A stretch of DNA of 12,325 nucleotides, taken from NCBI GenBank assembly GCA_000434775.1, contig FR895473.1:1-12325 (forward strand). Direction: 5' to 3'. Of the stretch, positions 1-6,327 are shown piece after piece (position 1 is the stretch's first letter; every line of letters begins with the position of its first letter). The stretch is from Eggerthella sp. CAG:368 (GTDB lineage Bacteria; Actinomycetota; Coriobacteriia; Coriobacteriales; Eggerthellaceae). The translations under genes were made by a program, and so were the position numbers. The notes under the pieces are model-generated. The model did not search any database. It worked only from the letters and a program-made list of their open reading frames with translations, and was not told where the DNA came from.

Positions 1-111
1 AACAACTTCATGCATAGCATGCATGTTAGGCTCAATGCCAAAAACGCTCGCGGAAAGTTCGGTGTCAGAAACCTTCTTACCGCTCGTGTTTTTCACTTCA
101 ATACTTGCCAT
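1..111 (-). CDS. rplD: 50S ribosomal protein L4, N-terminal part (cut by window edge)
   Basis: Only the first 37 codons are present; the gene runs off the window at position 1. The visible residues begin MASIEVKNTSGKKVSDTELS and continue through a VFGIEPNMHAMHEVV segment, matching the N-terminus of bacterial L4, where a short beta segment leads to the F(G/N)xxPN(x)HxxHxVV region. L4 binds 23S rRNA early in large-subunit assembly, lines the peptide exit tunnel with its extended loop, and in some bacteria represses its own operon. The ATG at 111-109 has a good Shine-Dalgarno (AAGGAG, about 10 nt upstream) inside the 25-nt gap after rplC. The position directly after rpsJ and rplC is the standard S10-operon order, which makes the call safe although most of the protein is missing. 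Confidence 0.93.
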   Translation of the reverse strand, partial: MASIEVKNTSGKKVSDTELSASVFGIEPNMHAMHEVV

Positions 112-136
112 AATTATTTAACTCCTTCGTATCGTA

Positions 137-757
137 TTAGACCATACGAATGCGAACCACGCCGTTTTTGCCGCCAGGAACAGCGCCCTTAAGCATAATG
201 AGGTTCATATCTTCGTCTACGCGGACAACTTCAAGGTTCTTAGTGGTAACGGTATCGCAACCCATGTGACCCGGAAGGCGTACGCCCTTGAATACGCGGG
301 AAGGATATGCACACTGGCCAACAGAACCTGGAGCACGATGGAAATGAGCACCGTGTCCGCCAGGGCCGCCACCAAAGTTGTAGCGACGCATAACACCAGC
401 AAAACCCTTACCTTTAGAGGTGCCAGTTACGTCAACCTTCTTTGCTTCAGCAAAGTTAGCAACCGTAACTTCTTCACCTACCGTGTGCTCAGAAGCAGAA
501 TCAACACGAACCTCACGAAGGTGACGTACTGGCTCTACACCGAGCTTTGCAAAGTGACCAGCCATTGGCTTGTTAACGTTCTTTTCCTTGATAGAACCAA
601 AACCAAGCTGAACTGCTTCATAACCATCAGACTCAGTGGTCTTAATCTGGCAAACCTTATTAGGAGCTGCCTGAATTACCGTAACAGGTATAACTACACC
701 GTCTTCGGTGAAAATCTGAGTCATACCAATCTTGGTACCGTAGATAGCGTTAATCAT
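137..757 (-). CDS. rplC: 50S ribosomal protein L3
   Basis: 206 residues, normal for L3. The N-terminus carries the family signature GTKIGMTQIF (about residues 7-16). The central loop that reaches the peptidyl-transferase centre is intact, with GGPGGHGAHFHRAPGSVG followed by PSRVFKG and the LPGHMG motif. L3 is an early 23S rRNA-binding assembly protein. The glutamine in GSVGQCAYPS lies where the N5-methylated Gln of E. coli L3 is found (GSIGQ), so a PrmB-type methylation site may be present; that is inference. The ATG at 757 is preceded by an AGGGGAG Shine-Dalgarno that overlaps the rpsJ stop codon 16 nt upstream, so rpsJ and rplC are probably translationally coupled. Co-operonic with rpsJ and rplD. 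Confidence 0.97.
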   Translation of the reverse strand: MINAIYGTKIGMTQIFTEDGVVIPVTVIQAAPNKVCQIKTTESDGYEAVQLGFGSIKEKNVNKPMAGHFAKLGVEPVRHLREVRVDSASEHTVGEEVTVANFAEAKKVDVTGTSKGKGFAGVMRRYNFGGGPGGHGAHFHRAPGSVGQCAYPSRVFKGVRLPGHMGCDTVTTKNLEVVRVDEDMNLIMLKGAVPGGKNGVVRIRMV

Positions 758-773
758 TTAGTATCACACTCCC

Positions 774-1082
774 CTACAGTTTGATCTCGATATCGACACC
801 AGCAGGAAGATCGAGACGCATCAAAGAGTCAACCGTAGAAGGGGTTGGATCAAGGATGTCGATCAAACGCTTATGTGTACGCATTTCGAATTGCTCACGA
901 GAGTCCTTATCAACATGTGGACCTTTAACAACGCAGTAAAGGTTGCGCTCGGTCGGCAGTGGAATAGGACCGGAAACCTTAGCACCCGTCTTCTGTGCGG
1001 TATCAACGATGAGCTTCGTGGACTGATCCACGATTTCATGGTCGTAACCCTTCAAGCGGATGCGGATATTCTCTTTAGCCAC
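774..1082 (-). CDS. rpsJ: 30S ribosomal protein S10
   Basis: 102 residues, the usual S10 length. It carries the near-invariant block GPIPLPTE, then GPHVDKDSREQFEMRTHKR and LIDILDPTPSTVDSLMRLDLP, ending GVDIEIKL. S10 is part of the head of the small subunit and also partners NusB in antitermination; its long loop sits near the tetracycline site. The start is GTG (1082-1080), chosen because it gives the canonical N-terminus and has a strong GGAGGT Shine-Dalgarno about 9 nt upstream. It follows fusA by only 43 nt with no recognisable promoter, so the S10 genes here appear to be read through from the str genes. A hairpin at 1110-1130 spans the fusA stop just upstream. Confidence 0.97.
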   Translation of the reverse strand: MAKENIRIRLKGYDHEIVDQSTKLIVDTAQKTGAKVSGPIPLPTERNLYCVVKGPHVDKDSREQFEMRTHKRLIDILDPTPSTVDSLMRLDLPAGVDIEIKL

Positions 1083-1109
1083 TTAACTTACCTCCATTGT
1101 GGGGTGACA

Positions 1110-1130
1110 CGTAAACCCAGAGGGCTTACG
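1110..1130 (-). promoter_or_regulatory. Hairpin spanning the fusA stop codon, fusA-rpsJ junction
   Basis: On the minus strand, CGTAAGCCC pairs with GGGTTTACG around a TCT loop: 9 bp including one G-U pair. The 5' arm contains the fusA TAA stop. There is no T-run after the stem, so it does not look like an intrinsic terminator. It could stabilise or process the mRNA between the str and S10 parts, or tune coupling from fusA to rpsJ. The pairing is visible; the role is inference. Confidence 0.5.
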
Positions 1131-3240
1131 CATTGCCACCAGCCTTGCTAATAATTTCGTCTGCAATGTTCTTAGGAACTGCTTCGTAAGAATCGAATTG
1201 CATGGTATAGGTTGCACGACCCTGAGTGCCGCTTCGAAGATCGGTTGCGTAACCGAACATCTGACCCAGAGGAACCTTTGCAGAAATGCAAACTGCATTG
1301 CCACGCTGCTCCTGGCCCTGAATGATGCCTCGACGACTAGGAATGTCGCCCATAACGAAACCGGTGTACTCTTCAGGAGTTTCAACCTCAACAGCCATAA
1401 CAGGCTCGAGGATAACAGGATCTGACTTCTTCAAAGCATCCTTGATCGCCATAGAACCAGCAACCTTAAATGCAGCCTCAGAAGAGTCAACATCGTGATA
1501 AGAACCGTCAACCAATTCAACACGAACATCTTCAACTGGGTAACCAGCCAAGATACCAGAGTTGAGAGCTTCCTGAATACCCTTGTCTACTGCAGGGATG
1601 TATTCCTTAGGAACAACACCACCAACGATCTTGTTCTCGAACTCATAACCCTTACCAGGCTCCTGTGGATACATGTTAATAACAGCGTGACCGTACTGAC
1701 CACGACCACCAGACTGACGAACGAACTTACCTTCGGCGCCTAATACCTCATGGCCTGGACGTTCACGATAAGCAACCTGTGGTTTACCAACATTAGCCTC
1801 AACCTTAAACTCGCGGAGCAAACGGTCGATAATGATTTCCAAGTGAAGCTCGCCCATACCAGCGATAATGGTCTGGCCAGTTTCATGGTTGGTAGAAACA
1901 CGGAAGGTTGGGTCTTCTTCAGCCAACTTCTGAAGAGCAACGCTCATCTTATCTTGTTCAGCCTTAGTCTTAGGCTCAACAGCAATGTCGATAACAGGAT
2001 CAGCAAACTGCATGGACTCCAAAATGATTGGAGCATCTTCAGCACAAAGCGTGTCACCAGTGGTGGTGTTCTTCAAGCCAACAACAGCCACGATGTCGCC
2101 TGCAGAGCAAGAGTCAATGTCAACACGGTTGTTAGAGTGCATCTGAAGCAAACGACCGATACGTTCTTTTTTGTCTTTAGAAGCGTTGAGAACGTAAGAA
2201 CCAGAATCGAGCTTACCGGAGTAAACACGAAGGTAGGTGAGCTTACCAACGAATGGGTCAGTCATGATCTTGAAGGCCAAGGATGAGAATGGAGCCTTAG
2301 GATCAGAAGGACGCTCGTCATCTTCGCCCGTCTCTGGGTTGGTGCCCTTAATAGCAGGAACATCAACAGGAGAAGGCATGTAGTCAACGACAGCATCTAA
2401 GAGTTCCTGAACGCCCTTGTTCTTGTAAGCAGAGCCTACAAATACAGGGTTGAGCTTACAGGAGATAACACCCTTGCGGATAGCAGCCTTGAGCTCTTCA
2501 ACGGAAACTTCTTCCTCCATGAGAACCTTTTCCATGAGGTCATCATCGCAGTCAGCAGCAGCTTCGAGAAGCTCCTGATGACGAAGTTCAGCTTCTTCAG
2601 CGAACTCAGCAGGAATTGCATCCATTGGTTCAGGATACGTCATGCCCTTATCGTCTGCCTTGAAGTCCCATGCGGTCATGGTAACCAAGTCTACGATACC
2701 CCAGAAGCCGTCTTCAGCACCCATAGGAAGCTGAGCAGCAACAGCAGGAGCGTCGAGACGATCACGCATAGTCTGAATAGCATGGAAGAAGTCAGCGCCA
2801 ACGCGGTCATACTTATTGATGAAAGCGATGCGAGGAACACCGTAGCGTTCTGCCTGACGCCAAACAGTTTCAGACTGAGGCTGAACACCAGCAACAGCAT
2901 CGAAAACTGCAACGGAACCGTCGAGAACACGCAAAGAACGCTCTACCTCAGCGGTAAAGTCAACGTGGCCCGGGGTGTCGATGATCTGGAAACGATATTC
3001 TTTTCCGTTTTCAGCGCCACCTGGATACTTCCAGAAACACGTAGTAGCTGCAGCGGTAATAGTTACGCCGCGCTCCTGCTCCTGAACCATCCAGTCCATG
3101 GTTGCTGCACCGTCATGAACCTCACCAATTTTGTGAGTTTTGCCAGTGTAGTAAAGAATACGCTCGGTAGTAGTAGTTTTACCAGCATCAATGTGAGCCA
3201 TGATGCCGATGTTACGAGTATCTTGCAAAGAAATTGCCAT
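1126..3240 (-). CDS. fusA: Elongation factor G
   Basis: 704 residues, typical full-length EF-G, the cytosolic GTPase that drives ribosomal translocation and, with RRF, ribosome recycling. G1 AHIDAGKT lies at residues 15-22, the switch I segment RGVTIT at 57-62, G3 DTPGHVDFT at 88-96, G4 NKYD at 142-145 (most EF-G proteins have NKMD) and the G5-like GSAYKNKG further on. Domain II follows, then domains III-V, including the HETGQTIIAGMGELHLEI segment, the SGGRGQYGH stretch of domain IV and the SRRGIIQGQEQRG and LRSGTQGRA segments of domain V. The ATG at 3240 has a GGAGGG Shine-Dalgarno overlapping the rpsG stop, 12 nt away. No tuf gene follows, which is unusual for this operon. No inactivating change seen. 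Confidence 0.98.
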   Translation of the reverse strand: MAISLQDTRNIGIMAHIDAGKTTTTERILYYTGKTHKIGEVHDGAATMDWMVQEQERGVTITAAATTCFWKYPGGAENGKEYRFQIIDTPGHVDFTAEVERSLRVLDGSVAVFDAVAGVQPQSETVWRQAERYGVPRIAFINKYDRVGADFFHAIQTMRDRLDAPAVAAQLPMGAEDGFWGIVDLVTMTAWDFKADDKGMTYPEPMDAIPAEFAEEAELRHQELLEAAADCDDDLMEKVLMEEEVSVEELKAAIRKGVISCKLNPVFVGSAYKNKGVQELLDAVVDYMPSPVDVPAIKGTNPETGEDDERPSDPKAPFSSLAFKIMTDPFVGKLTYLRVYSGKLDSGSYVLNASKDKKERIGRLLQMHSNNRVDIDSCSAGDIVAVVGLKNTTTGDTLCAEDAPIILESMQFADPVIDIAVEPKTKAEQDKMSVALQKLAEEDPTFRVSTNHETGQTIIAGMGELHLEIIIDRLLREFKVEANVGKPQVAYRERPGHEVLGAEGKFVRQSGGRGQYGHAVINMYPQEPGKGYEFENKIVGGVVPKEYIPAVDKGIQEALNSGILAGYPVEDVRVELVDGSYHDVDSSEAAFKVAGSMAIKDALKKSDPVILEPVMAVEVETPEEYTGFVMGDIPSRRGIIQGQEQRGNAVCISAKVPLGQMFGYATDLRSGTQGRATYTMQFDSYEAVPKNIADEIISKAGGNA

Positions 3241-3252
3241 TCGAAGACCCTC

Positions 3253-3723
3253 CTACCAACGATAGTGCGAGAATGCACGGTTGGATTCGGCCATCTTATA
3301 GAGATCTTCACGCTTCTTGATGGACGCGCCAGTGTTTTCAGCTGCATCCATGATTTCGCCTGCGAGACGCTCTTTCATAGTGTTTTCTTTACGGCTACGA
3401 GCAAAGTCGACCATCCAACGGATAGCAAGAGTGGTTGCACGACGGGAGTTAACCTCCATTGGTACCTGATAGGTAGCACCACCAACACGCTTTGGCTTTA
3501 CTTCGAGCGTAGGACGAATATTATCCATAGCCTTCTTAAATACAGAGATAGCATCCTGACCAGTTTTCTCTGCAACAATGTCGAAAGCACCGTAAACGAT
3601 ACCTTCAGCGACGGACTTTTTGCCGTCAAGCAACACCTTATTGATCAACTGAGTGACCAAACGGTTGTTGTAGATTGCGTCCGGCTGCACTTCGCGGCGG
3701 ACTGCTGCTGCACGACGCGGCAT
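3253..3723 (-). CDS. rpsG: 30S ribosomal protein S7
   Basis: 156 residues, standard for bacterial S7, the primary 16S rRNA binder that nucleates head assembly. It begins MPRRAAAVRREVQPD and has the conserved LVTQLINKVLLDGKKSVAEGIVYGAFDIV block, the NIRPTLEVKPKRVGGATYQVP beta-hairpin region, RRATTLAIRW, and the C-terminal KREDLYKMAESNRAFSHYRW. The ATG at 3723 is preceded by an AAAGGAAG Shine-Dalgarno. In E. coli, S7 represses its own operon by binding the rpsL-rpsG intercistronic RNA. Here the 61-nt intercistronic region also folds (see 3745-3770), so similar feedback is possible but unproven. Second gene of the str operon. Confidence 0.98.
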   Translation of the reverse strand: MPRRAAAVRREVQPDAIYNNRLVTQLINKVLLDGKKSVAEGIVYGAFDIVAEKTGQDAISVFKKAMDNIRPTLEVKPKRVGGATYQVPMEVNSRRATTLAIRWMVDFARSRKENTMKERLAGEIMDAAENTGASIKKREDLYKMAESNRAFSHYRW

Positions 3724-3744
3724 ATAACTTCCTTTCGATTAAGC

Positions 3745-3770
3745 AATTGCCTTTATAAAGAAAAGCAATT
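3745..3770 (-). promoter_or_regulatory. Intercistronic hairpin between rpsL and rpsG
   Basis: On the minus strand AATTGC (3770-3765) pairs with GCAATT (3750-3745); the intervening segment contains a second small palindrome, CTTTATAAAG. The structure ends about 15 nt upstream of the rpsG Shine-Dalgarno. Its position matches the E. coli S7 feedback site, which is also intercistronic, but I see no direct sequence match to it. The pairing is seen; the regulatory role is inference. Confidence 0.4.
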
Positions 3771-3784
3771 ACACAAAACTACAA

Positions 3785-4159
3785 CTATTTCTTAGGTTTC
3801 TTAGCGCCATAACGGCTGCGTGCCTGAGCGCGATTGTCAACCGCAGCGCAGTCGAGAGCAGCGCGGATGACCTTATAACGAACACCTGGAAGGTCCTTAA
3901 CACGACCGCCACGAATGAGAACCATTGAGTGCTCCTGGAGGTTGTGACCGATACCAGGAATGTATGCGGTTACTTCCATGCCATTAACGAGACGTACACG
4001 AGCTACCTTACGAAGAGCCGAATTAGGCTTTTTAGGGGTAGTGGTGTAAACACGCGTGCAAACGCCGCGCTTCTGGGGGTTACCCTTGAGTGCCGGGGTC
4101 TTTTTCTTATCGACCGACTTGGCACGGCCCTTGCGGACCAGCTGATTAATAGTAGGCAA
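3785..4159 (-). CDS. rpsL: 30S ribosomal protein S12
   Basis: 124 residues, normal for S12, which sits at the decoding centre. The reading MPTINQLVRKGR is the canonical N-terminus and starts at a TTG codon (4159-4157) with AAGGAG 8 nt upstream; no ATG gives a better protein. Conserved blocks are KGNPQKRGVCTRVYTTTPKKPNSALRKVARVRL, YIPGIGHNLQEHS and VLIRGGRVKDLPGVRYKVIR. Both lysines whose replacement classically gives streptomycin resistance, in PKKPNS and in GRVKDLPG, are retained, predicting a sensitive allele. First gene of the str operon, with its own promoter (4289-4261) and a leader of about 95 nt containing a strong hairpin. Confidence 0.98.
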   Translation of the reverse strand: MPTINQLVRKGRAKSVDKKKTPALKGNPQKRGVCTRVYTTTPKKPNSALRKVARVRLVNGMEVTAYIPGIGHNLQEHSMVLIRGGRVKDLPGVRYKVIRAALDCAAVDNRAQARSRYGAKKPKK

Positions 4160-4197
4160 GACTTCAACTCCTTATCTAATCTTTGCTACTTTTCTTC

Positions 4198-4233
4198 GTT
4201 TTCTGTGCGTTCTGCAGTTACGCACGCGAAAAC
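4198..4233 (-). promoter_or_regulatory. Leader hairpin of the rpsL operon
   Basis: On the minus strand GTTTTC (4233-4228) and GTGCGT (4225-4220) pair with ACGCAC (4210-4205) and GAAAAC (4203-4198): two 6-bp helices separated by a GC/T internal loop, with a 9-nt apical loop. No U-run follows, so it is not an obvious terminator. It lies wholly within the predicted rpsL 5' leader, about 40 nt upstream of the start codon. It could be an mRNA-stability stem or a ribosomal-protein feedback site. Confidence 0.5.
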
Positions 4234-4260
4234 TACGCCCTCTTTGTGGCGCGATCGAGA

Positions 4261-4289
4261 ACTTTATCACCCAGCACATACCTTGTCAA
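4261..4289 (-). promoter_or_regulatory. Sigma-70-type promoter of the str (rpsL) operon
   Basis: A perfect -35 TTGACA (4289-4284) is followed after exactly 17 nt by TAAAGT (4266-4261), which matches four of six positions of the -10 consensus. The start of transcription should fall near 4254, giving a leader of about 95 nt before the TTG start of rpsL. This is the best promoter match in the window and is placed where a strong ribosomal-protein promoter is expected. Confidence 0.65.
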
Positions 4290-4659
4290 ACGCCACGCAC
4301 CCGGGTGTATCCATGTCTCCATAATTCCTATTTTTCGAGGTGACTCTATATAAAAAGGGACAGAGAAAAGCTTGCTATGGGTTCATAACAAATATAAAAA
4401 AGAAAGACTTTTCAGCACGCTCGTAGTATCCACCTCTAAGCAGTACCCTTTTACTTGTCTAAGACCAACAAAGGTGAAAAGCCTTTCGCTCTTTATATAA
4501 CTACATTTTCGTATTGCCAGAGCGATAATTTCGACGTTGTGCCTGTTCAGGGAAAAATTTTGGGATAGAGATATCAGTTAAACGTGCAATTGCTCTATAT
4601 ACGTATCAAAGTAATGAAAAGCTGATTAAAAAGAAATGAAAACAAAATAAAAAGAAAGT
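4290..4659. other. AT-rich non-coding stretch upstream of the rpsL promoter
   Basis: About 370 nt without a credible gene on either strand. It holds several AT-rich -10-like hexamers (for example around 4495 and 4347 on the minus strand), none with a convincing -35 partner. There are also weak stem-loops, such as AAAGG/CCTTT near 4470-4490 and a GAAA/TTTC stem followed by T residues near 4400-4415. I see no repeat family, tRNA or conserved motif here. It may simply be the spacer between the structured RNA at 4660-4848 and the ribosomal promoter. Confidence 0.5.
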
Positions 4660-4848
4660 AAGAGCGAGCTCAGGCAATACCCTACATCCTGTTTCTTATA
4701 CAGATAACCCTATCTTTAAAAGGGCTGTCCTTGAAAGGGGGCGACTATGCCGAGCTCGCTTTTCTGTTTGTTCCGTGCCCGCTTCTTGGTTTGCGTCTAG
4801 TACGCTTCTTACCTTGTACCTCGGGCGTTTCTCTTTTAAAGAGTGTTT
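4660..4848 (-). ncRNA. Candidate structured non-coding RNA behind the pyrophosphatase gene (raiA-motif-like?)
   Basis: On the minus strand the segment starts about 10 nt after the pyrophosphatase stop and shows several compatible helices. A 12-bp closing helix pairs AGCGAGCTC+GGC (4760-4749) with GCC+GAGCTCGCT (4675-4663), with one bulged A. GCCCG (4826-4822) pairs with CGGGC (4781-4777), enclosing GGT/ACC (4813-4811/4790-4788) and GCGT/ACGC (4805-4802/4796-4793). CTGT/ACAG forms a small hairpin near 4700-4685. TCTTTAAAAG (4842-4833) can pair with CTTTTAAAGA (4722-4713), 10 bp long-range, in competition with a local CTCTT/AAGAG hairpin. Loops are strikingly A-rich (AAGAA twice, AACAAACAGAAAA), which argues for this strand. 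A T-rich tract follows the closing helix. From memory the architecture resembles the raiA-motif RNA of Firmicutes and Actinobacteria; I cannot verify this. I find no tmRNA, SRP, RNase P or tRNA signature. Confidence 0.55.
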
Positions 4849-4854
4849 TTAGCC

Positions 4855-6222
4855 TTATGCGCCAAGCAAACGCGCAGCAACTTGCTTTTTACGCGAAAGA
4901 ATGCCGGGCATCCAAACACTCTTCGAGGAATCAATGCCAAAGATTCGGTCAACCTTATGATGGTCACCCTCAACAATGAACTGACTCCCTTCTGCAAAAA
5001 TGTCGGTAACAAGAAGCAATACAAAATCATAGTTATGACGCTCTCGAATATCGCTCATATATTCACGAATTTCTGCCTCACGATTAAGCACCGCCTGCAA
5101 GGTAACTGTTTCATGCTGTGCGATGAGGATGGTATCATCTCCAACCTGGAACTCTTTGGAGTCAGACGAAACAAGCGTTTCAACAGGAAGCTCGGCATCT
5201 GCTCCACGGCACTGAAATACCTTCAAGCCAAATTCAGTTGCATCTTCACCAATGATGTCTGCGAGATAATCCGCCTGAATACGATCAACATCAGTGGTTG
5301 TTGGCGATTTCAGAATAACCGTGTCGGTCATAATCGCAGAAAGTAAAACGGCAGCAATGCCCTCAGGAATAGTTACGCCATATTCGCGAAATTGCATGGT
5401 GACAATGGTAGCCGACGATCCTAAAGGATAATTGAGGAAACGAATGGGATTGGCTGTTGAAATATCGCCAATGCGGTGGTGGTCGATAATTTCCATAACC
5501 TCAGCTTCGTCAATGCCATTGACCGCCTGACTGCGCTCATTATGGTCAACCAAAATGACACGGCGACGTGTTTGACGCGCAACATCAGAGCGCGTAACGA
5601 TTCCGATGCAGTATCCTTCGGTATCAAGAACAACCGCTTCGCGCAATTCGCTCCCCATCAAATCAGCAATAGCATCTTTGAGTAATCCATCAGGACTCAA
5701 AACCAAAACGTCAGTTTCGGTAAGACTTGAAACAACTTGAGCTAATGAGTTAATAAGGTCATTTGCCACCGCAAGAGTATCGATGGTTGATTCGCTATCG
5801 GTATCCATAGCGGAAATATAGCGCTCAGCAATCATGCGTGTAGTAATAAGACCACGATACTTTCCTTCTTCATCATTCACCACAAGCGCACGTATGTTGT
5901 GTTTACGAAGTAGGCGACCCGCATCAATAAGCGAAGCGTTTTCCGAAATGGAAACAGGATTTTTGCTCATAATGTCCTGAACGCGAACATGCACGTGAGC
6001 GATTGCTTCTGGTGGTTCAATTTCGTACTGGGAGAGAATAGATTCACTTTCTTCGGGCAATGGACCCAAACGAGCCGGAATATAGGTATATTCCTTTGCT
6101 TCGGGATTCGTTTTAAGTGTGCGTTTCATCAATTGATTTTTGAGATATGCATACCCAACTGCCGCTGCAATTGAATCGTTATCGGGATGCTTATGCCCAA
6201 CAACTATAACTGGTGTTGCCAT
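4855..6222 (-). CDS. ppaC: Manganese-dependent (family II) inorganic pyrophosphatase with CBS domains
   Basis: 455 residues. It hydrolyses pyrophosphate to phosphate in the cytosol, pulling biosynthetic reactions forward. The DHH domain opens with VVGHKHPDNDSIAAA, giving metal ligands H10, D14 and D16, and continues after the insert with VDHNE (225-229), IIDHHRIGD (245-253) and the D300 region SAIMTD. The DHHA2 domain has HHKVDRIFG and the substrate-binding SRKKQ (443-447). Between the halves of the DHH domain lie two CBS units, about residues 81-135 and 160-215, without the DRTGG domain found in some relatives. CBS pyrophosphatases of this type are known to be controlled by adenine nucleotides. 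The ATG at 6222 has GGAGGAG 4 nt upstream. It follows pcrA by 105 nt, and a palindrome precedes its Shine-Dalgarno. Confidence 0.96.
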   Translation of the reverse strand: MATPVIVVGHKHPDNDSIAAAVGYAYLKNQLMKRTLKTNPEAKEYTYIPARLGPLPEESESILSQYEIEPPEAIAHVHVRVQDIMSKNPVSISENASLIDAGRLLRKHNIRALVVNDEEGKYRGLITTRMIAERYISAMDTDSESTIDTLAVANDLINSLAQVVSSLTETDVLVLSPDGLLKDAIADLMGSELREAVVLDTEGYCIGIVTRSDVARQTRRRVILVDHNERSQAVNGIDEAEVMEIIDHHRIGDISTANPIRFLNYPLGSSATIVTMQFREYGVTIPEGIAAVLLSAIMTDTVILKSPTTTDVDRIQADYLADIIGEDATEFGLKVFQCRGADAELPVETLVSSDSKEFQVGDDTILIAQHETVTLQAVLNREAEIREYMSDIRERHNYDFVLLLVTDIFAEGSQFIVEGDHHKVDRIFGIDSSKSVWMPGILSRKKQVAARLLGA

Positions 6223-6238
6223 GATTCTCCTCCAACTA

Positions 6239-6254
6239 AAACGATAGATCGTTT
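6239..6254 (-). promoter_or_regulatory. 16-bp palindrome in the pyrophosphatase leader (operator or hairpin)
   Basis: AAACGAT and ATCGTTT form a perfect inverted repeat separated by two bases, ending 5 nt upstream of the GGAGGAG Shine-Dalgarno (6233-6227). As DNA it is a plausible operator; as RNA it could fold as a 5-bp stem with a 6-nt loop beside the ribosome site. A TACAAT -10-like hexamer lies upstream (minus strand 6287-6282), but no good -35 is found at 17 nt, so the promoter is weakly supported. Confidence 0.4.
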
Positions 6255-6327
6255 GCCCTTCTCTTCTTCTATATGTTTCTGATTGTAGTTTACGTTGTAT
6301 AGCTGCTCACCACTATGACCCATTTAA

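Noticed and set aside
2578..3795. A 405-codon plus-strand open frame opposite fusA and rpsG.
   Set aside because: It is antisense to two unmistakable genes and encodes nothing recognisable; long antisense frames are a by-product of codon usage in highly expressed genes.
4660..4848. Interpretation of the structured segment as tmRNA, RNase P RNA, SRP RNA or a tRNA.
   Set aside because: None of the invariant motifs is present: no T-arm GGTTCAAATCC, no GAGGAAAGTCC, no SRP GGAAG/GNAR loop, no CCA end.
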